Source: Lentzea flava (GTDB lineage: Bacteria; Actinomycetota; Actinomycetes; Mycobacteriales; Pseudonocardiaceae). Taken from it: DNA of 64,000 nt. The notes under the pieces are model-generated. The model ran no database searches. It saw nothing but the letters and a program-made list of their open reading frames with translations, and had not been told where the DNA came from. Position 1 is the stretch's first letter, and every line of letters begins with the position of its first letter. Position numbers and translations under genes: made by a program. Of the stretch, positions 33,030 to 42,051 are shown one piece after another. The stretch lies in contig NZ_BMRE01000014.1 in NCBI RefSeq assembly GCF_014648475.1, positions 62,001 to 126,000 of the forward strand, read 5' to 3'.

Positions 33030-33748
33030 GACGCCTCCAGGTAGTTGTGCACCGGCTTGGCAGGAGCGAGCGTCAGGTCGGTGATGATGTGGCTGGCGGA
33101 CACGACCTCCAGCACGGGCAGGTCGGCGAGCGGCGCGAGGACGTGCTGGAACAGCTGGAGCCGCGCCGGGCCGGTGTAGGCCTGCTTGACCACCACGTCG
33201 GTGATCTCCGTGCGCACGAGTTCCTGAACCCGCAAGGAACCGTCGTAGTCCGGGATGGTCTTCAGCATGAACGTCGGAACCGTGATCTCCGCCTCGGCCT
33301 GGCGACGGTCGAGCTCGAAGTGCTTGTAGCCCATGGTCGCGGTGGCCACCCGCAGCGTGCCGTAGTCGAGAGTGCCGACCAGCGCGCCGTTGTCGGCGTA
33401 CAGCTTCGGCGAGCCCATCACCTTCGGGTAGGCGCTGACCTCGCGGCCGGATGCGGTGGCGGCGAAGCTGTCCAGGTACATCGCGTGCAGGTACTCGCCG
33501 CGCTCGCCGTCGAAGACGACCTGGATCGCCTGGCCGGCCTCGGTGTAGGGCCCGTAGCCGGTGACGTCGTTCATCTTCATGACCTCGAACCGGACGAGCG
33601 GCTCGTCGATCTCCAGCGGCTCCGGGACGACGGCCTTCAGCGCGTCGATGTCGGTGCGGTAGACGATGTTCAGGTACTCGCGGTCGTGGAACCGGGGCTG
33701 TACCGCGGGGAACGCGGGAGCGGTCAGGGGTGTGATGCCGAGGTTCAT
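33026..33748 (-). CDS. Acetoacetate decarboxylase-family protein
   Basis: A 240-residue protein of the ADC beta-barrel fold. YLNIVYRTDIDALKAVVPEP is the usual N-terminal block and GREVSAYPKVMGSPKL the active-site strand, with K109 in the place of the Schiff-base Lys. The next residue, a second Lys in classical ADC (Lys115/116 of Clostridium) that lowers the pKa, is Val here. This suggests either a different tuning or one of the ADC-like hydratase/aldolase activities. Third gene of the acyl-CoA operon, 1 bp from the enoyl-CoA hydratase stop and overlapping the next start. Could remove CO2 from a beta-keto acid produced by its neighbours. Confidence 0.8.
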   Translation of the reverse strand: MNLGITPLTAPAFPAVQPRFHDREYLNIVYRTDIDALKAVVPEPLEIDEPLVRFEVMKMNDVTGYGPYTEAGQAIQVVFDGERGEYLHAMYLDSFAATASGREVSAYPKVMGSPKLYADNGALVGTLDYGTLRVATATMGYKHFELDRRQAEAEITVPTFMLKTIPDYDGSLRVQELVRTEITDVVVKQAYTGPARLQLFQHVLAPLADLPVLEVVSASHIITDLTLAPAKPVHNYLEAS

Positions 33749-33749
33749 G

Positions 33750-34493
33750 TCAGCGTCCTGTCCACTGTGGAGTGCGACGCTCGGCGAACGCGGTCATGCC
33801 CTCGCGGACGTCGGCCGTGGTCATGAGCTTCGCGATCTCGGTGCGTTGCGCGGCCCACGGATCGGCCGACCGCACGACGTTCTTCACGGCGGCGAGCGCG
33901 AGCGGTGCGTTCTCCGCGATCTTCTCGGCCAGCTGCAGCGCGACCGCGGCGGCCTCACCGTTCGCGACGACCCGGTTGGCCAGCCCGAGTTCCCCGGCGC
34001 GACGGCCGTCGACGGGCTCGCCGGTGAGCAGCAGCTCCATCGCGAGGTGGTGCGGAATCCGCTGCGGCAGGCGGACGACTCCCCCGCCGGCGGCGATCAG
34101 CCCGCGCTTGACCTCCGGCAGCCCGAACTTCGCGTCCTCGGCGGCGACGATCAGGTCGCAGCCCAGCGCCAGCTCGAACCCGCCGCCCATCGCGAACCCC
34201 TCGACCGCGGCGATCAGCGGCTTGCTCAGCTCGGCCTCGGTGAGCCCGCCGAACCCGCGGCCGGGGATCTCCGGCGACTCGCCCTTCAGCGCGGCCTTGA
34301 GGTCCATGCCCGCGCTGAACGTGCCGCCCGCTCCGGTCAGCACTCCGACGCGCAGCTCGGGGGTGGCTTCCACTTCGTCCAGCGCGGCGGCCAGCTCCGC
34401 GGCGACGGCCGCGTCGACGGCGTTGCGGGCCTGCGGCCGGTCGATCGTGATCAGCAGTGCCGATCCGACGCGCTCGGTGCGCACGACAGTCAT
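33750..34493 (-). CDS. Enoyl-CoA hydratase/isomerase (crotonase)
   Basis: A 247-residue crotonase. LLITIDRPQARNAVDAAVAA is the N-terminal signature; GGTFSAGMDLKA forms the first oxyanion position. FAMGGGFELALGCDLIVAAE supplies the second oxyanion Gly and the first Glu region, and AKFGLPEVKRGLIAAGGGV the second catalytic-Glu segment. It hydrates or isomerises an enoyl-CoA in the cytosol. Spaced 1 bp from both neighbours in the operon, so strongly coexpressed. Chain-length specificity cannot be told. Confidence 0.9.
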   Translation of the reverse strand: MTVVRTERVGSALLITIDRPQARNAVDAAVAAELAAALDEVEATPELRVGVLTGAGGTFSAGMDLKAALKGESPEIPGRGFGGLTEAELSKPLIAAVEGFAMGGGFELALGCDLIVAAEDAKFGLPEVKRGLIAAGGGVVRLPQRIPHHLAMELLLTGEPVDGRRAGELGLANRVVANGEAAAVALQLAEKIAENAPLALAAVKNVVRSADPWAAQRTEIAKLMTTADVREGMTAFAERRTPQWTGR

Positions 34494-34494
34494 C

Positions 34495-35646
34495 TCAGGC
34501 TCCGATCTCGGCGAGAACTTCGGCGGTGTCCTGGCCGGGCAGCGGGGCCAGGCGGCGGACGGAGGCGGGCGTGGCGGAGAACCGGACCGGGATACCGATC
34601 GAGCGGACGGCGCCCTCGGTGGGGTGCTGCACCTCGTCGAGCAGGTGGCCCTCGCGCACGTAGTCGTCCTCGTGCGCCTTGTCGAGCTCCAGCACCGGTC
34701 CGAACGGGATGCTGTGCTTCGCGCACACCTCGGCCCACTCCTCGGTGGTCAGCGCGGACGCGCACTCGTCGACGAGTCCCATCAGGTCGTCGCTGTCGCC
34801 CGGCTCGATCCGCTCACCGGCGACGCGCGGGTCCTCGACCAGGTCGGGCCTTCCGGCCGCGGCGAAGAAGTCGCGGAAGTTCTGCGGGTTGTAGGGGACG
34901 ACGCAGGCGAGGCCGTCCTTGGTGTGCACGGCGTGGTGGCCCTTGGCCATCGACAGGTTGAAGCCGGTCGGCCCCTCCTCCGGCACGAACGCGTGCCCCG
35001 CGAGGTGCTCGACGAGGTTGAACGCGATCATCGTGTCCGCCATGGGGATCTCGACGCGCTGGCCGTTCCCCGTCCTGTTCCTGTGCACCAGCGCGGCGAG
35101 CACGCTGTAGGCGATGGTCAGCGACGACACCTTGTCGCCGATGATCGTCGGCAGGTAGACGGGCCGCCCGATCGCGCGGTTGGCGATGTCGACCAGCCCG
35201 GACGCGCCCTGGATCGTCTCGTCGTAGGCGGCGATGCCTGCGCGGTCGGAGTCGCCGCGGAAGCCCTGGGCGTGGGCGTAGATCAGGCCGGGGTTGCGCT
35301 CGGCGACGTCGGCGTAGTTCAGGCCGAGCCTGCTCAGCGCGCCGGGGCGCATGTTGGTGATCAGCACGTCGGCCGTGTCGATCAGCTTGAGGGCCTTCTC
35401 GCGGTCGTCTTCGTCCTTGAGGTTGAGGGCGACACTGCGCTTGTTCCGGTTGACGTTGAGGCTCAGCGGCGTCATGCCCGGCGTGGTGCGGTAGCGGCCG
35501 TTGCGGACGGTGTCCACAGGCGACTCGATCTTGATCACGTCGGCGCCGAGGTCTCCGAGGATCTGGGCCGCGTACGGGCCCATCACCACGGTCGAGAGGT
35601 CGATCACCCGCACACCGTCCAGCGGACCGGCGGTGATGTCCTTCAT
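34495..35646 (-). CDS. Family III CoA-transferase (CaiB/BaiF)
   Basis: A 383-residue CoA-transferase. PLDGVRVIDLSTVVMGPYAA is the CaiB/BaiF N-terminus and LGDLGADVIKIESP the second block; the catalytic Asp is probably in AAYDETIQGASG (~residue 155), as in formyl-CoA:oxalate transferase. It activates a carboxylic acid to its CoA ester at the head of the pathway. ATG 35646 follows AAAGGA; an in-frame ATG 33 nt further upstream has no site. First gene of the five-gene operon and next to a LysR gene on the same strand, with a large dyad between. Confidence 0.9.
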   Translation of the reverse strand: MKDITAGPLDGVRVIDLSTVVMGPYAAQILGDLGADVIKIESPVDTVRNGRYRTTPGMTPLSLNVNRNKRSVALNLKDEDDREKALKLIDTADVLITNMRPGALSRLGLNYADVAERNPGLIYAHAQGFRGDSDRAGIAAYDETIQGASGLVDIANRAIGRPVYLPTIIGDKVSSLTIAYSVLAALVHRNRTGNGQRVEIPMADTMIAFNLVEHLAGHAFVPEEGPTGFNLSMAKGHHAVHTKDGLACVVPYNPQNFRDFFAAAGRPDLVEDPRVAGERIEPGDSDDLMGLVDECASALTTEEWAEVCAKHSIPFGPVLELDKAHEDDYVREGHLLDEVQHPTEGAVRSIGIPVRFSATPASVRRLAPLPGQDTAEVLAEIGA

Positions 35647-35729
35647 CGTTCGTCCTTTCGCACCTGTTCGTTCTTGCACAACCGAAGTTAGGTGTGCCCG
35701 GCGAGAAAGGGAACGATCATGTCGCGAAC

Positions 35730-35758
35730 AATGGTATGACCACAGCGGTCATACCATT
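35730..35758. promoter_or_regulatory. Long perfect dyad between LysR gene and acyl-CoA operon
   Basis: AATGGTATGACC (35730-35741) and its exact complement GGTCATACCATT (35747-35758) flank a 5-bp centre, 2 bp past the LysR stop and 84 bp upstream of the CoA-transferase ATG. As an operator it would control the operon. As a hairpin it could end the lysR mRNA, but on the minus strand it is not followed by a T-run. The exact LysR T-N11-A box is not present. Confidence 0.65.
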
Positions 35759-35760
35759 TT

Positions 35761-36669
35761 CTATTTGCTGATGGGCTCCGCGAAAACGTCACGGGCGGCC
35801 TCGATGATTTCTTCCAGGTCGCCGCCGGCCCCGCGGTCGTGCCGCCACAGCAGCCCGGTGTCGAGCTGCGCGCGGAAGTCCTCGAACGGCAGAACCGCCA
35901 TGTTCTCCAGGCGATATCCCCGCATGGCGCTCTCCTCGTCGAGCATCGAGACGCTGAACCCGAGCCCGCTGGACACGATCTCCGAGGTGCCCTGATACCC
36001 GGTGTTGCTGAGCTGAATCCGCTTTTTGATGCCCAGCTCGTACAACTGCCGGTCGAGCTGGTCGAAATACGCGGGCATGATTTCTTCCGGCGCCTTCGCA
36101 TAGGCGAGATCGGTGAGATCCGCCAGTTTGACCGATTCACGGCCTTCGAACTGATCCGCCGGAACCACGGCACCAAGCCGTTCCGTCATGACGTGCAGCG
36201 TGTCGAGCGAGGCCTCCTGCACCGGCAACCGCGCCAGCGTGAGCGCGAGCCGCCCGTCCTTCACCGCAGCGACGAGATCCGCGGTCGTCCCCGGCCACCG
36301 CTTGACCTCGAACCGCTCCTCGACCCGCTCGGCGAGCAGGTTCAGCCGCTCCCGCAACGCGGGGTGGATCCCGGCGGGCATGCCGACGAACACGGTGACA
36401 CGCGCGGGTTTCGTGGCCTGGTCGAGCCGCCACCGAATCGACCCGACCCGGTCGAGCACGTCCCGCGCGATGGGCAGCAGCGCGGCGCCCGCCTCCGTCA
36501 GCTCCACGTGGTGCGTGCTGCGGTCGAACAGTCTGCGCCCCAGCTCGTGTTCGAGGTCCTTGATCCGCTGGCTCAGCGGAGAGGCGGCCATGTGCAGCTT
36601 GCGCGCGGCCGCCGAGAAGTTGAGCTCCTCGGCGACGGCCACGAAGTACCTGAGGTGCAGCAGTTCCAC
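35761..36669 (-). CDS. LysR-family transcriptional regulator
   Basis: A 302-residue LTTR. LLHLRYFVAVAEELNFSAAA begins the HTH; MAASPLSQRIKDLEHELGRR is the recognition helix. RVTVFVGMPAGIHPALRERL starts the effector domain. I prefer GTG 36669 (MELLHLRYF, the usual start) over GTG 36678. It stands directly upstream of, and on the same strand as, the acyl-CoA operon, unlike the common divergent arrangement. It probably activates that operon through the dyad at 35730-35758. The effector is presumably a pathway acid or CoA ester. Confidence 0.85.
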   Translation of the reverse strand: MELLHLRYFVAVAEELNFSAAARKLHMAASPLSQRIKDLEHELGRRLFDRSTHHVELTEAGAALLPIARDVLDRVGSIRWRLDQATKPARVTVFVGMPAGIHPALRERLNLLAERVEERFEVKRWPGTTADLVAAVKDGRLALTLARLPVQEASLDTLHVMTERLGAVVPADQFEGRESVKLADLTDLAYAKAPEEIMPAYFDQLDRQLYELGIKKRIQLSNTGYQGTSEIVSSGLGFSVSMLDEESAMRGYRLENMAVLPFEDFRAQLDTGLLWRHDRGAGGDLEEIIEAARDVFAEPISK

Positions 36670-36706
36670 GTGACCCACACTAGGCCGCGCCCTATCCTCG
36701 GGAGGC

Positions 36707-37711
36707 GTGAAACACGTCGTCGATCACTACTTCGAGCTGTTGTCGGCCGATGTGCTGCCATCGGACTCGTTCTGCCTCACGGCGGTGCGAGGCTTGACCG
36801 TCGACGAGGCACTCGAACGCTTCGACGGCTATCCGGGTTGGGATGTCTGCGACCTGGCCGAGGTGGGACAGCGGGCAGCCGCCGTCTACCCGGACGAACT
36901 GTTCACGGTCATCGCGGACCAGGTGGACGGCTGGGTGCTGCTCGCGGAGAACAACGGCTGGCACGGGGCGAAAACCTCGGTGCTGCAACGGTTGTCGGCA
37001 GGCACGGTGGTCGCCTCGGCGTTCTGGAACGTCAACCTGGACAGCACCATCAGCCTCGCCCGCGACGGCGAGGTGCTCGCCGCGTTCGACTTCGTCATCG
37101 ACAAGGAGCCTCCCGAGGTTCTCCTGCCACATCTGGAAGGGTTGACGTTCACCGATCCGTACCGCATGACAGCGGAGGCACTCGCGTTCGTCGAAGGGGT
37201 TTCCGGCGTGCGGCTCACCGCGGAGTGGGCGACCGGCAGGCACCCCGCGTCGGTCATCGCCGACCTGTGGCGCTTCCGTCAGTCCGACCCCGTGGGCTGG
37301 CTCGACATCAACGCACCGGAGGTTCGGGCAGCGCTGAACGTTCTCGACGCGGAAAGCGTCCGGGCGGCCGCGGAAGTGGTGGTGGCTCGGGCGTGCGAGG
37401 GTGTCGAGACCGCGGACACCTCGTTGCCGGAGGCGTACCACCGGGTGCTGGAGCTGCGTTGGGAACGAAGCACGCCGCCCGACCCGGCGATGGATCCGAT
37501 CGCACAACTCAACGCGAGCGTCGTTCGTCGCAACACCGTGCCGGTGGCGGAACGCACGGCCGAGGCTCGCGCGCACGCGATCGCCGCAAACCTTGCGCTG
37601 CAAGAGGAAGATCCTGCCGTTGCCCTGGCATCTGCCATGTACAACTTCTGCCAGGCCGATCGCGCGCGATGGCCGGCTCTCGTGACGGAGGTGCGTGCGC
37701 ACCTGTCCTGA
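36707..37711 (+). CDS. DUF6461-type hypothetical protein
   Basis: A 334-residue cytosolic protein with no signal or membrane segment. The first ~170 residues have the pattern of the actinobacterial DUF6461 family: CLTAVRGLTVDEALERFDGY near the start, then DGWVLLAENNGWHG and VVASAFWNVNLDSTISLARD, then EALAFVEGVSGVRLT. The C-terminal half is helical and Ala-rich. Function unknown. GTG 36707 lies only 28 bp from the divergent LysR start; a TATCCT 8 nt upstream of the GTG could be a -10 box, giving a leaderless mRNA. Convergent with the AfsR-like gene, with 3 bp between stops. Confidence 0.7.
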   Translation: MKHVVDHYFELLSADVLPSDSFCLTAVRGLTVDEALERFDGYPGWDVCDLAEVGQRAAAVYPDELFTVIADQVDGWVLLAENNGWHGAKTSVLQRLSAGTVVASAFWNVNLDSTISLARDGEVLAAFDFVIDKEPPEVLLPHLEGLTFTDPYRMTAEALAFVEGVSGVRLTAEWATGRHPASVIADLWRFRQSDPVGWLDINAPEVRAALNVLDAESVRAAAEVVVARACEGVETADTSLPEAYHRVLELRWERSTPPDPAMDPIAQLNASVVRRNTVPVAERTAEARAHAIAANLALQEEDPAVALASAMYNFCQADRARWPALVTEVRAHLS

Positions 37712-37714
37712 CCG

Positions 37715-40261
37715 TCAGGTGGTCAACCCCGCCAGCTTCCTGGAGGCTTCGGACTCGCCCCACCGGAACCCGATCCGCCGCGACAGCTCCACCGCCTCGC
37801 GGTACGACGCCTCGGCTTCCTGCGCCCGGCCCGCCAGCTCGTGCACGATCCCGCGATCGAGCAGCACCCCGGCCTCGATCTGCCGGTCCCCCACCGACCG
37901 AGCCAGCCGCAGCGCTTCCTCCGACAGCTCCAGAGCGCGGTCCAGCGAGCCCATCTGCCGGTGCGCGTCGGCCATGTTCGCCAACGCGTGCAGCTCGCCG
38001 GACCGGTCGCCGCACGCGCGGAACGTCGTCAAAGTCTCCTCGTAGCAACCCAAAGCCGCCTGCAGGTCACCCCGGGCCGCGTGCACCAGCCCGAGGTTGG
38101 TGCGCACGTAGGCCGCGCCCTGCGAGTCCGAGAGCTCCTCGCGCAACGCCAGGGAGGCTTCGAGCGAGGTGACGGCGGCGGGCAGGTCGCGCCGGCGCCA
38201 GTGCACGATGCCGAGGTTGTTGAGCGTCACGGCCTCGAGCTGCCGATCGCCCGACGAGCGGGCCAGGGCGAGCGCCGCCGTCCAGTGCTGCTGGGCCTCG
38301 GCGAACTTGAAGCCGCGCTCGCAGGCCGCGCCGAGTTCCTTCAGCGCCAACGCTTCCGCGCGCGTGTCGCCCAGGGTGCGCGCGGCTTCCAGGGCGAGGG
38401 TGTTCAGCGCTGCCCAGTCCGCCACCTCGGAGCGGCGGCGGAAGTACCAGGACAGGCCAGCCGCGAACGCGATCGCGTCCGCCGGGGAGGCCTGGTGGGC
38501 GGCGGCGAGCAGGTTGTCGCGCTCCTCCGCGAGCCAGAGGTCGGCCGGGTTGTCCGCCAGCGCTTCCAGGTAGTGCTTGTGCAGGCGTTCCAGCGCCAGC
38601 GACCGCTCCCCCGGCGACTCCGAGCCGCGGCACCGCTCCCGCGCGAACAACCGCAGCAGGTCGTGCAGGGCGAAGCGGCCGGGCACCGGTTCCTCGACGA
38701 GGTGGGCGTCGGCCAGTTCGGCGAGGAGTTCCTCGACGTCCGGCACGTCGGTCAGCGCCCGTGCGGCCGCGACGGAGAAGTCCGGGCCGTCGAGGAGGCC
38801 GAGCAGCCGGAAAACCCGTGCCACGGCTGGAGATCCGAGTTCCGCGTAGCTCACCTCGAACGCCGACCGCACCGCGACGTCGCCGACCCGGAGCTCGTCG
38901 AGGCGGCGCGCCTCGTCGGCCAGGCGCGCGGCCAGCAACGGTGCTGTCCACTGTGGACGGGCAGCGAGCCGGGCGCCCGCGATCCGCAGCGCCAGGGGCA
39001 GTCCGCCGCACCAGCGCACGAGTTCCGCCGCGTCGCCGACTTTCCCGGCGACGCCCGCGAGCAGCTGGAAGGCGTCCTCCAGCGGCAGGGCGCCGAGCTT
39101 CACGTAGGACGCGCCGTGCAGCGCGGTGAGCGGACGGCGTGACGTGATGAGCACCGCCGAGCCCGGCCCGGTGGGCAGCAGGCGGGTGACCTGGGCCGCG
39201 GTGGCAACGTTGTCCAGCACCACGAGCAGCCGGCGTGACGCCGTGAGGGAGCGGTAGCGCAGGGCTTCCTCGTCGCCGGGGCGTTCGCCGAGCGCGCGCA
39301 GGAACTGGCTCAGGATCCGGTCGGAGGCGCCGTCGGAGAGGTCGGCGTAGAGCTGGCCGTCCGGGAACTGCGCGGCGATCTCGTGGGCCGCGCGCACGGC
39401 GAGGGCCGACTTGCCGATGCCCGCCTGCCCGGTGATCACGCACACCGCGACCCGGTCCTGCCGCAGCTGCGCCCTGATCAGGCTCAGCTCGCGCGACCGC
39501 CCTGCGAACGTGACCACGTCCGGCGGCAGCTGCCGGATCGCCGACGCGCCAACGGGTTTCGCGCGCAGGATCTCGGCCTGCAGCCGCCGCAACGACTCCC
39601 CCGGCTCGACGCCCAGCTCGTCGGAGAGCACCCGGCGGCACTCCTGGTACGCCGCGAGCGCCTCGGCCGGCCGGCCCGCGCGGTGCAGCGCGACCATCTG
39701 CTGCTCGCGCAGGCGTTCGTTCAACGGGTGCTCGCGCACCCACTCGCCCAGGTCCGCGACGATCTCGACGTGCCGCCCGAGGTCGAGCTCGGCCTCGGCG
39801 CACTCGACCCGCGCGGCCAGCCGCAGTTCCTCCAGCTGCGCGACGACTCCGCGCAGCAGCCCGGACGCGGCGAGGTCGGCGAGCGCGGGCCCGCGCCACA
39901 ACGCGAGCGCTTCCCGGTAGCGCTGCGGGGTGCGTTCCCTGCGGGCCACGTCGAGCAGCTCGGTGAACCGGGTGAGGTCCAGCTCGGCGGGGTCGATCGA
40001 CATCAGGTAGCCGGGCGCCCGCGACAGCAGCCGCGAGCCGACGATCTTGCGCAGCTGGTAGACGTAGACCTGCAGGTTCTTCACCGCGGTCTTGGGCGGC
40101 GCGTCGTCCCACAGCACGCTGATCAGCCGGTCGACCGACAGCACCCGCCCCGGCTGGGCGAGCAGCAACGCGAGCACGGCCCGTTGCTTGGGCGGCCCGA
40201 GGTTCAGGCGCACGCCATCGTCGGCGTAACACTCCACCGGCCCGAGCACCCGGAACTCCAC
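37715..40261 (-). CDS. AfsR/SARP-type regulator (BTAD, NB-ARC, TPR)
   Basis: An 848-residue transcriptional activator of the AfsR type. Residues 1-95 are a winged OmpR-like DNA-binding domain (EFRVLGPVECYADDG, VLALLLAQPGRVLSVDRLI). ~100-245 form the bacterial transcriptional activation domain (YREALALWRGPALADLA, HPLNERLREQQMVAL). ~265-560 hold an NB-ARC STAND ATPase (VITGQAGIGKSALAVRAA Walker A, RRLLVVLDNVA Walker B, ITSRRPLTAL). The C-terminus is TPR repeats (e.g. AVTSLEASLALREELSDSQG). Such proteins switch on secondary metabolism or stress genes when ATP-bound. GTG start; divergent from the secreted C39-like gene across 63 bp, a possible target. Confidence 0.9.
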   Translation of the reverse strand: MEFRVLGPVECYADDGVRLNLGPPKQRAVLALLLAQPGRVLSVDRLISVLWDDAPPKTAVKNLQVYVYQLRKIVGSRLLSRAPGYLMSIDPAELDLTRFTELLDVARRERTPQRYREALALWRGPALADLAASGLLRGVVAQLEELRLAARVECAEAELDLGRHVEIVADLGEWVREHPLNERLREQQMVALHRAGRPAEALAAYQECRRVLSDELGVEPGESLRRLQAEILRAKPVGASAIRQLPPDVVTFAGRSRELSLIRAQLRQDRVAVCVITGQAGIGKSALAVRAAHEIAAQFPDGQLYADLSDGASDRILSQFLRALGERPGDEEALRYRSLTASRRLLVVLDNVATAAQVTRLLPTGPGSAVLITSRRPLTALHGASYVKLGALPLEDAFQLLAGVAGKVGDAAELVRWCGGLPLALRIAGARLAARPQWTAPLLAARLADEARRLDELRVGDVAVRSAFEVSYAELGSPAVARVFRLLGLLDGPDFSVAAARALTDVPDVEELLAELADAHLVEEPVPGRFALHDLLRLFARERCRGSESPGERSLALERLHKHYLEALADNPADLWLAEERDNLLAAAHQASPADAIAFAAGLSWYFRRRSEVADWAALNTLALEAARTLGDTRAEALALKELGAACERGFKFAEAQQHWTAALALARSSGDRQLEAVTLNNLGIVHWRRRDLPAAVTSLEASLALREELSDSQGAAYVRTNLGLVHAARGDLQAALGCYEETLTTFRACGDRSGELHALANMADAHRQMGSLDRALELSEEALRLARSVGDRQIEAGVLLDRGIVHELAGRAQEAEASYREAVELSRRIGFRWGESEASRKLAGLTT

Positions 40262-40324
40262 AGCTCCCGATCGTAACTACCGATCGCATACCGGACACAT
40301 GCCGTGCGCATTGACGTTTGATCC

Positions 40325-41947
40325 ATGACGAAAACCTCACTGGCCCTGGTGGTGGCACTCGGCGCCCTGGCGGCCTCCCTGTCCCCCGCGCAGGCCGCCG
40401 AGCCCTACACCGAGAGCCCGTCCCAGTCACATGCCGTCCGTTCGGGCAGCGGCTACGACGTGATGGTCGGCGGCGTCAAGAGAGCCACCGTCCACGTCAG
40501 CGATCCCGCGTACACAGTCCGTTCGACCTCATCGGCCGATGGCTCGCTCACCGCCGTGATCTCCGACTTCAACGGCACCAGCGGCTCTTCCGTGCAGACG
40601 TTCGACCGCTACGGCAAGTCTCGCTTCACCGCCCGTGGCGCCATCACGTCGGCCGTCTTCCACGGCTCCACGCTGGCCTACGCCGACGGCGAGAACGTCG
40701 TGGTGGACGGCGTGACCGTGGGCAGGTTGGCGGGCCGCGCGCCCGAACTGCTCGGCTTCACCTCCGACGGCACCGGCCTGCTCGCCGTGCAGCACCCGGA
40801 CGCGGCCGACGACAGCACGTACGTCGGCTCGCTGGTCCGCTTCGACCTGAAGTCGGGCGCCGCGAAGCCGTTGATCACGTCCGGCCAGGAGGCGCTCTAC
40901 CGCGACTTCAAGCTGGTCGACGTCAAGGGCGAACGGCACGTCAGCTTCATCAAGCACAACGAGATCTACCGCTGCGGCGGCGCCGAACCGCAGTACCTGG
41001 GCCTGGCCACCGAGAACGGCGAGATCCGCTCGCTGATCGGCGAGACGCGCCACCACTACCGCAGCGCGGTGTGGAGCACCGACGGCGCGCGCGTCGCCTA
41101 CGAGGTCATGGGTTGCGTGTCCGACAAGACCCGCGGCCCTCACCAGTTCGACGCGTTGAACGGCGTCTACGTGCGCGACCTCGCCACCCACAAGGCGTCG
41201 CGCGTCGTCGAGAGCCTGTCGTTCAACTACGCGCTGACCGGCATCGACGGCTCCGTTCCCGTCATCGGCAGCCCGCAGAAGGGCTACCTGAAGGCCTCCG
41301 GCCTCTCCGCCGCCTCGCTCGACGGCGAGGTGACCACGATGGGCCGCCTCAACCGCGCCGAGTACATCCACCAGCTGTGGGACACCCGCAACGAGTTCAA
41401 CGGCAACTCGTCCTGCGGCCCGACCAGCGCGGTGATCGACCTCGTCACCTACCAGCTGCCGAACGAGTTCGGCGTCCAGGTCTCCCAGCCGTCCTCGCAC
41501 TGGTCGAAGTGGGGCCGCTACATCACCGACGAGTTCACCAACCGCGGCACCACCTTCAACCGCGCGATGAACGACTGGTCGCGCACCGGCAGCTGGAAGG
41601 GCGCCCACGGCTGGATCACCGGCTACTACTGCGGCGGCAACCCGGCCCGCCCGTGCGCCTCCTGGGACTCCGAGCGCGACTTCCTGGCCCGCAACGGCGC
41701 CGCCGTGCAGCAGGGCAACTTCACCCCGGCCCAGGTCCGCGCGTTCCTCGACCAGGGCAAGTTCGTGATCATGAGCGGGACGTGGGGGTCGACTGCGGGT
41801 CACCTGTCCGTGGTGATCGGCTACCACGACAACGGGTCGTTCTACGTCCACGACACCTATGGGGCGGGCACGGACGGGAGCTACGACGGGGCCAACCAGC
41901 TCTACACGTGGAACTACATCGCGCCTGTGCAGATGTGGGCGGCCTGA
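40325..41947 (+). CDS. Secreted protein with C-terminal C39-like cysteine peptidase domain
   Basis: A 540-residue exported protein. Signal peptide TKTSLALVVALGALAASLSP with an AQA-AE cleavage. Residues ~50-350 have repeated strand pairs with DG/SADG turns, like a beta-propeller. The C-terminus (~360-540) matches Peptidase_C39_2: NGNSSCGPTSAVIDLVTY with the catalytic Cys, GTWGSTAGHLSVVIGYHDNG with the His, FYVHDTYG with the Asp. It may process or hydrolyse peptides outside the cell; substrate unknown. ATG start; strong hairpin follows the stop. Divergent from the AfsR-like regulator. Confidence 0.8.
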   Translation: MTKTSLALVVALGALAASLSPAQAAEPYTESPSQSHAVRSGSGYDVMVGGVKRATVHVSDPAYTVRSTSSADGSLTAVISDFNGTSGSSVQTFDRYGKSRFTARGAITSAVFHGSTLAYADGENVVVDGVTVGRLAGRAPELLGFTSDGTGLLAVQHPDAADDSTYVGSLVRFDLKSGAAKPLITSGQEALYRDFKLVDVKGERHVSFIKHNEIYRCGGAEPQYLGLATENGEIRSLIGETRHHYRSAVWSTDGARVAYEVMGCVSDKTRGPHQFDALNGVYVRDLATHKASRVVESLSFNYALTGIDGSVPVIGSPQKGYLKASGLSAASLDGEVTTMGRLNRAEYIHQLWDTRNEFNGNSSCGPTSAVIDLVTYQLPNEFGVQVSQPSSHWSKWGRYITDEFTNRGTTFNRAMNDWSRTGSWKGAHGWITGYYCGGNPARPCASWDSERDFLARNGAAVQQGNFTPAQVRAFLDQGKFVIMSGTWGSTAGHLSVVIGYHDNGSFYVHDTYGAGTDGSYDGANQLYTWNYIAPVQMWAA

Positions 41948-41956
41948 TCTGATCGC

Positions 41957-41997
41957 CGGTCCCTCCTGTCTGCGGGTACCGCAGGCAGGAGGGACCG
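41957..41997 (+). terminator. Strong hairpin terminator after the C39-like gene
   Basis: Nineteen-base arms (41957-41975 and 41979-41997) pair throughout with one G-T wobble and enclose a 3-nt loop, starting 10 bp after the TGA at 41947. No T-run follows, as is common in actinobacteria. Confidence 0.85.
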
Positions 41998-42009
41998 GAC
42001 CGTTCCACT

Positions 42010-42051
42010 ACTTGACGCCAGCCGTCAAGTACTTGCTACCATCCGTCAAGT
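42010..42051. promoter_or_regulatory. Triple CGTCAAGT operator before the HTH gene
   Basis: ACTTGACG (42010-42017) and CGTCAAGT (42023-42030) form a perfect inverted repeat with 5-bp centre; a third CGTCAAGT (42044-42051) is in direct orientation 21 bp downstream, two helical turns away, and overlaps the GTG start codon at 42050. This layout is typical of autorepression by the HTH protein encoded next. Confidence 0.7.

Noticed and set aside
38067..40430. A second long minus-strand frame inside the AfsR-like gene
   Set aside because: Out-of-frame shadow; the other frame shows BTAD, NB-ARC and TPR motifs.
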